IMG/VR virus record: IMGVR_UViG_3300024229_000018
Location: 1-35,093 of that record
DNA from: a virus
Strand: one strand, 5' to 3'
Length of the DNA stretch: 35,093 bases
Part shown: positions 30,885 through 35,093 of the stretch, in pieces
Position numbering within the stretch: the first letter of the stretch is position 1
Layout: each line of letters opens with the position of its first letter
Made by a program: the position numbers and the translations under genes
Notes under the pieces: generated by a model
What the model was told of the DNA's origin: nothing
What the model saw: only the letters and a program-made list of their open reading frames with translations
Databases searched by the model: none

Positions 30885-31592
30885 TTATGCTCCTATTTCC
30901 ATTAAAACTAAAGATGAAACCATATTAGAGTCCATAACCTTGCAAGTTCCATAAGTTGCTTTAAATTTAAAAGAATAAGTTAAACTTGATGTAGAGTTAG
31001 GGCTATCAAGATATGTTATATGTGCTGGATTTCTATCATCAGAAGAACCCGATTGATAAGCTAAATGATTAACTGACAAACCCCAAGCCTGTCCACCTAA
31101 ATTAGTACCATCTCTATCTATTCCCATAAAACAAAAAACATTCTGAACATTAATCCAAGTTTGTGTGCTTAATATACAAAGAATTTTGCTTGATGTTGAT
31201 GAAGGCGTTATTGCAACTGATAAATCTGTCGATTGCCAACTTGTTGCATTTGTTGAATATTGAGTGGTAGATGTATCTTGAACAACTTGCAACACTTTTC
31301 CACCACTCGGTAAGTTGGTAAGATTAGCACCACTAATAGCTGGTAATGTTCCAGTAATGTTAGCTGCTGGAATAGCTGTTAAATTAGCTGCACTTGCTGC
31401 TGGTAATGTAGCTGGGAATCTAGCATCTGCAATTGTGCCTGTTAGATTAGCTGCTGGTACGCTAGAGTTCTCATCTAACAAAGTACCTGTTGTGTCAGGT
31501 AGTGTTATCGTTCTGTCTGTACTCGTATTCGGAGCAGTTACAGTTAGTACCCCTGTGCCTGATGCGTGACCTTGTATTTTTACTTTACTCAT
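30885..31592 (-). CDS. Fibre-tip protein with repeated stem (235 aa)
   Basis: The stem is a typical marine-phage fibre repeat: TGVLTVTAPNTSTDRTITLP, then three imperfect AANLTGTIADARF/AANLTAIPAANITG/GANLTNLP units (residues 48-95). The tip domain matches the other two paralogs: VLQVVQDTSTTQYS, SVAITPSSTSSKILCIL, TYLDSPNSTSSLTYSFK and LVLMEIGA at the end. It lies eight bases after the 555-residue fibre gene and may attach to its C-terminus. Confidence 0.7.
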   Translation of the reverse strand: MSKVKIQGHASGTGVLTVTAPNTSTDRTITLPDTTGTLLDENSSVPAANLTGTIADARFPATLPAASAANLTAIPAANITGTLPAISGANLTNLPSGGKVLQVVQDTSTTQYSTNATSWQSTDLSVAITPSSTSSKILCILSTQTWINVQNVFCFMGIDRDGTNLGGQAWGLSVNHLAYQSGSSDDRNPAHITYLDSPNSTSSLTYSFKFKATYGTCKVMDSNMVSSLVLMEIGA

Positions 31593-31599
31593 AATTCTC

Positions 31600-33267
31600 C
31601 TATGCTACTATCCAAGTTGAACCCGTTGGAATCGTAACTGAAACCCCTGAGTTAATCGTTATCGGCCCAGCAGTCAAAGCGTTGTTGCCACTTGTTATGC
31701 TATAGTTAGCTGATATGGTATGTGCGTGTTCGTATAGACCTTTGTCTGTCGTATTACCACCGCCTACTGGACTCCAAGCTGAACCATCGTAAATTTCAGC
31801 GCTAGTGTCTGTTGTGTTGAATCTCATAAAACCAGCAGAAGGTGAGCCATCTCTTTGTGCTGTTGTTCCAGCTGGTAAGACTCCAGAGCCTGTGTTTGAT
31901 GTTTTGCTAACTACTGTTGCTGGATCTAAAGCAACATCTGACCAGGAGGATCCAGAATAAACTCTCATTCTGTTCGTGCTGGTGTTGTAATACATATCGC
32001 CAGCAGTTAAAGCATCGCCATCATTATCTACTGTAGGATCAGAACTCTTTGCTCCAAGATAGCTATCATCAAATGCGTCTGCGGAAGCTGCTGCTGCTGC
32101 TGCCGAAGCTGCTGCTGCTGTAGCGCTTGAAGCTGAATTTGTTGCCTGGGTAGTAGCTGTCGTTGCCTGGGTAGTAGCGGTTGATGCTGAAGTAGAAGCT
32201 GACGTTGCGGATCCCGCTGCTGCTGTAGCAGAGGAAGCTGCTGCTGTCGCTGAACTGGCAGCATTAGTTGCTGAAGTTGAAGCTTCTGAAGCTTTTGTTG
32301 TTGCTGTTGATGCACTTGTTGAAGCAGAGGTAGCACTTGTAGCTGCTGCGTTTTTAGATACTAGAGCTGCTGCTTCTGATGCTTCTGCATTTGTTTCAGC
32401 TGTTTCAGCATTTGTTTCGGCTGTTTCTGCTGCTGTCTTGGCAGTTTCCGCAGCTGTCTTAGCAGTTTCGGCTGCTGTTTTTGCTGTATCAGCTCCAGTT
32501 TTAGATGTGGCTGCTGCGGTTGCTGAACTGGCTGCTGCTGTGGCTGAGTTTGCAGCTGCTGTCGCACTGGCTGCTGCTGCCGATGCAGATGTCGCTGCTG
32601 CTGCTGAATCTATTAATAGGGCCCAATTACCATAACCAGCATTTGAAGTTAGTGGTTGTGATCCAGCTGCTGTATGAGCAGTTAAACAAATATAAACATT
32701 TGAATTTGATGTGTCTTTAACTAGATCACGAACAACGTATGCTGTTCCAGCTGCCCAGTTTCCTCTCCAAACTCCAAGCTCCTGGGTAATTGTAGGATCA
32801 CATGTAGAAGAAAATGATAAAACTTTGTTGGCACGATCAGTATCACTTTCTGTAAATTCAGATAATGGAATGCCAGTTGTGAATTGACCAAATCTTAATA
32901 CTCTATTGTTAAGATCATATTCAACTTGCTGGATCATCATTGCTAATTTATCCAGATCGTCGTTTAATGTTTCAGCTCTAAAGGTTCCACCAGTTTGATA
33001 ATCTGAGCTTCTAGCTACTGGAAGATCTCTATAGATTGTTACAATTTCTCCAGCTGAAGCGCCAGATCCTAATACAACATTTCCGCCAGAGCTCGTTCCA
33101 GCTCCAGTAACTGTGTAATGAGTTGTTAATGTTTTAAGGGTTGATCCTATATAAACTTTTAGATCTGTATTTGCAAATATTGGAAACGCATAAGCAAATG
33201 TAGTTTGGCCAGCACTAGCGGTGTACTGAACGCGTGGTGTAATATCACCGACTGTTAATGTTGCCAT
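31600..33267 (-). CDS. Tail fibre with T7 gp17-like N-terminus (555 aa)
   Basis: Residues 1-155 are the T7-type tail-fibre anchor that attaches to the tail (TPRVQYTASAGQTTFAYAFP, then LPVARSSDYQTGGTFRAETLN and DKLAMMIQQVEYDLNNRVLR). Residues 166-219 resemble a chitin-binding-like module (WRGNWAAGTAYVVRDLV, YICLTAHTA, NWALL). Residues 221-398 are an Ala/Ser/Thr-rich heptad-like rod. Two short repeats (MRVYSGSSWSDV and AEIYDGSAWSPV) and a terminal AGPITI module follow. The last 107 codons lack the GATC/CCWGG words that the rest of the gene contains, so the 3' end seems to be replaced. It starts directly after the ejection-protein stop. Confidence 0.88.
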   Translation of the reverse strand: MATLTVGDITPRVQYTASAGQTTFAYAFPIFANTDLKVYIGSTLKTLTTHYTVTGAGTSSGGNVVLGSGASAGEIVTIYRDLPVARSSDYQTGGTFRAETLNDDLDKLAMMIQQVEYDLNNRVLRFGQFTTGIPLSEFTESDTDRANKVLSFSSTCDPTITQELGVWRGNWAAGTAYVVRDLVKDTSNSNVYICLTAHTAAGSQPLTSNAGYGNWALLIDSAAAATSASAAAASATAAANSATAAASSATAAATSKTGADTAKTAAETAKTAAETAKTAAETAETNAETAETNAEASEAAALVSKNAAATSATSASTSASTATTKASEASTSATNAASSATAAASSATAAAGSATSASTSASTATTQATTATTQATNSASSATAAAASAAAAAASADAFDDSYLGAKSSDPTVDNDGDALTAGDMYYNTSTNRMRVYSGSSWSDVALDPATVVSKTSNTGSGVLPAGTTAQRDGSPSAGFMRFNTTDTSAEIYDGSAWSPVGGGNTTDKGLYEHAHTISANYSITSGNNALTAGPITINSGVSVTIPTGSTWIVA

Positions 33268-35093
33268 TTAAAATACTCCTGTTTCTGACATATCAATTGA
33301 TTCTGTTGGAGCAGAAGATCCAGGCTTCCACCAATAAGATTGACCATATTCTGTTTTTCTTTTATTAACATCTCTTCTAAATTTTTCATACGCTTTTGGA
33401 TCCAACATCTTCTGTAATTGATCTAAAATTGTTCGTTCAAATATGCCTCTAATGTACCAAGTTGAACTGCCAGGTGTATAACGTCGTAGGAATTGTATCA
33501 TATCAGCGCTAAGATTTGTATCTTTCCCGGCAGTTAATTGATCCACATTTCCTTTAGTTATATCCCATATATCATTACCTAAACCCCATACTGGTCCAGC
33601 AAGGCTTTCCATGAATGATTGACCAAATCTATTTGTTTCGGCAAATAAAAAATCTCCAAAGATTCCAGTACCACCACCTTGTAAAAAAGCAGCTTTCCAA
33701 AAATTAGGATCATTCATATCTCTTGGGTTTCTGCCTTTTGCAATGTCTTTAGCCTGGAGAGCTATAGCACCAAAGACTGTTAAACCTATAGTTAGTTGAG
33801 CAATATAGTTTATTTTGTTAGCTGTTCCTTCTAAAGCAGCTCCTCTGTATAGCTGTTTCATAATCATTAAGATAGGAAATGATTTGTACATTGCTGCAAA
33901 CCTTATAATTTCTCCAGTACCACCTCTTCTAGTACCCATAGTAGCTATTGCTTCTGATCTAAAATCTGGCATCAATACAGCATGATCTATTTCACCTAAA
34001 GTCATTTCTTGTACTTTGCCGATCAAAGCATTTTTTTGATTTGTTGGCAAATCAGATCTTTCCAGGAATTTTTCTATTGACCAATACTTAGCTCCTTTGT
34101 GTTCAATAGCTTTAGTCTTTCTTAATATTTCCCATTCTTCTGGAGAAATGTTGTATCTTTTTAATGCTTGTTGTCTAAGTTTTGGAAGATCTTTAAAAGC
34201 TTTTGCAGAGTCTTTTGCAAGTTGTGAGAAATGTGCCATTCCAAAACCTTTTCGTAAAGCATCTGTCCAGGGAGAAAGCAATGAAGCTCTCATAGTGGCA
34301 TCAGCAGCTTTAGCTGCAAAATCAGCTCCAGTGATCTCTGTAAATCTATTTGCTGCTAATGCACGAGTTGTCCAGGCTTCTGCAACTAATCCCATCTCAA
34401 CTGCAAAAATTCTATCTTCTTTATTAGCTGGATTAAATTGACGCAGCGCTTCTTTAAATACTTTCATAGAAGGTATGCCATTAATCTTTGCAGTCATTCT
34501 AGCTATCCAAGGATCATTTAATGACGATAAGAAAGCACCACCTAATTGTGCTGCAACTAATAAACTCCTGGTTGTTCTTGAAAAATCAGCAACAGTAGTC
34601 ATAACTGCGTTATTAACTTTGCCAGAAGCTACATTCCAAATCGCATCTAACTGAGCTAATCTAACGTCGTTAGCTCCTTTCTTTTTTGACATGCTTCTTA
34701 AATATTCATAACTTGCTTGAGGATTAGGCCCTAAGATCTCCATCATTGCAATTTCATGACTCATGTTTGATAAATGATCATTCATTGTTGTATAAAGATC
34801 TGGACGACCAAATTGATCATTAAGATCTAACCAGTCATCTACGTCTTTAAAAATTAAAACTCTGTGTTCCTGGTGTCTGTTAGCCATCTTAGTTCCACCT
34901 CTAGCTCCAGGCTCTAAGCTTGCTAATCCATCCGTAGTAATGTCATCATAAGCTCTTTCAAGTAAAATTCTTAATTCCAGGTTGTTCATTGGAATACCAA
35001 GATGATTTATCATTCTGTCACGATCTAATTTAGATCCAAATTTGTCAACAAAATCTTCTTTAGATATTCTTTTTACTAACTTTGGATCCCACC
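33268..35093 (-). CDS. Internal virion/ejection protein, C-terminal part (copy B, open at the window end)
   Basis: The frame is open to the right edge; the first Met inside the window (35013) is internal, as copy A at 1-1701 shows the true start. The part from 33987 down to 33268 completes the 806-residue protein. It contains a hydrophobic segment, YIAQLTIGLTVFGAIALQ, about 190 codons from the end, and ends with a short acidic tail (ESIDMSETGVF). Over the overlapping region it differs from copy A in about seven residues (for example Asp/Asn, Phe/Tyr, Lys/Asp), all conservative or surface-like. Role inferred from gene order, as a DNA-ejection protein. Confidence 0.75.
   Translation of the reverse strand, partial: WDPKLVKRISKEDFVDKFGSKLDRDRMINHLGIPMNNLELRILLERAYDDITTDGLASLEPGARGGTKMANRHQEHRVLIFKDVDDWLDLNDQFGRPDLYTTMNDHLSNMSHEIAMMEILGPNPQASYEYLRSMSKKKGANDVRLAQLDAIWNVASGKVNNAVMTTVADFSRTTRSLLVAAQLGGAFLSSLNDPWIARMTAKINGIPSMKVFKEALRQFNPANKEDRIFAVEMGLVAEAWTTRALAANRFTEITGADFAAKAADATMRASLLSPWTDALRKGFGMAHFSQLAKDSAKAFKDLPKLRQQALKRYNISPEEWEILRKTKAIEHKGAKYWSIEKFLERSDLPTNQKNALIGKVQEMTLGEIDHAVLMPDFRSEAIATMGTRRGGTGEIIRFAAMYKSFPILMIMKQLYRGAALEGTANKINYIAQLTIGLTVFGAIALQAKDIAKGRNPRDMNDPNFWKAAFLQGGGTGIFGDFLFAETNRFGQSFMESLAGPVWGLGNDIWDITKGNVDQLTAGKDTNLSADMIQFLRRYTPGSSTWYIRGIFERTILDQLQKMLDPKAYEKFRRDVNKRKTEYGQSYWWKPGSSAPTESIDMSETGVF
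33988..35093. repeat. Terminal overlap, copy B (diverged allele of 1-1106)
   Basis: Counterpart of 1-1106 with about 5% substitutions, no indels, and identical flanks of 126 and 127 bases. It shows that at least two co-existing strains contributed to the assembly. Confidence 0.9.

Larger units (their letters stand above)
27030..31922. other. GATC/CCWGG-depleted island (probable exchanged fibre cassette)
   Basis: Read base by base, this stretch holds one GATC (30448-30451) and no CCAGG or CCTGG, while the counted flanking genes have one GATC every 50-100 bases and one CCWGG every 70-190. The right edge falls inside the tail-fibre gene near codon 448, the left edge in the small membrane genes. 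It contains the fibre C-terminus and all fibre-tip genes. I infer acquisition from a phage lineage with different base-word usage. Confidence 0.75.

Noticed and set aside
32028-32635. Gln/Leu- and Ala/Val-rich frames on both strands (32028-32336, 32361-32567, 32438-32635)
   Set aside because: They arise from the GCT/GCA repeats that encode the Ala-rich rod of the tail fibre in other frames.
27600-33267. Diversity-generating retroelement acting on fibre-tip genes
   Set aside because: No reverse transcriptase gene and no template/variable repeat pair with adenine-specific changes is seen; the tip genes are ordinary diverged paralogs.
34097-34441. Plus-strand 114-codon frames at 110-454 and 34097-34441, apparently a conserved repeated gene
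   Set aside because: They are antisense shadows of the ejection-protein gene, and the two are the same locus seen twice. No ribosome site and no sensible protein.

Overview
This window is essentially the whole genome of a temperate, short-tailed (podovirus-type) bacteriophage, assembled as a contig that runs about 1.1 kb past its own start. Positions 1-1106 and 33988-35093 are collinear copies of one gene segment, with about 56 substitutions and no indels. One genome circle is therefore 33,987 bp. The sequence is AT-rich (roughly 37-38% G+C by sampling). No rRNA, complete tRNA or housekeeping gene is present. The host is unknown. The attachment site looks like the 3' end of a bacterial tRNA, most like tRNA-Phe, and the fibre genes resemble those of aquatic phages, but this is not enough to name a host.

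Layout on the circle. A lysogeny switch lies at 17.8-18.6 kb: a leftward Cro/YdaS-like gene faces a rightward CI-like repressor across 136 bp that holds two inverted repeats and two overlapping promoters. Leftward from it runs an almost gapless, overlapping gene series: replication initiator (with tandem hexamers inside the gene), putative helicase loader, VRR-NUC nuclease, small and large terminase, portal, scaffold and capsid. The capsid has its own promoter and terminator. Then come tail tubular proteins A and B and four internal virion (ejection) proteins, the last of which is split by the contig ends. After crossing the junction the series continues with a T7-type tail fibre, a cluster of small fibre-tip proteins, small membrane proteins, a holin and a metallophosphoesterase, ending at 24.85 kb.

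Rightward from the switch are the repressor, a small membrane protein, and then an early operon driven by a near-consensus sigma70 promoter at 19083. It holds small unknown proteins, a YqaJ-type exonuclease, a Bet/RecT annealing protein, an SSB-like protein, an AlpA-like excisionase, attP and a tyrosine integrase. The integrase meets the metallophosphoesterase tail to tail.

The virion module is T7-like, but no T7-type RNA polymerase or DNA polymerase is visible. The phage must rely on host polymerases and a lambda O/P-like initiation strategy.

The most striking signal is compositional. GATC and CCWGG are strongly over-represented in the segments I counted, yet 27,030-31,922 has a single GATC and no CCWGG. 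That region is the distal part of the tail-fibre locus, with duplicated fibre-tip genes, and looks like a recently exchanged host-range cassette. Other notable points are a virion protein with ParB-like and RelA/SpoT-like domains, paired arm-type repeats around attP, and a GATACAA motif at several promoters.
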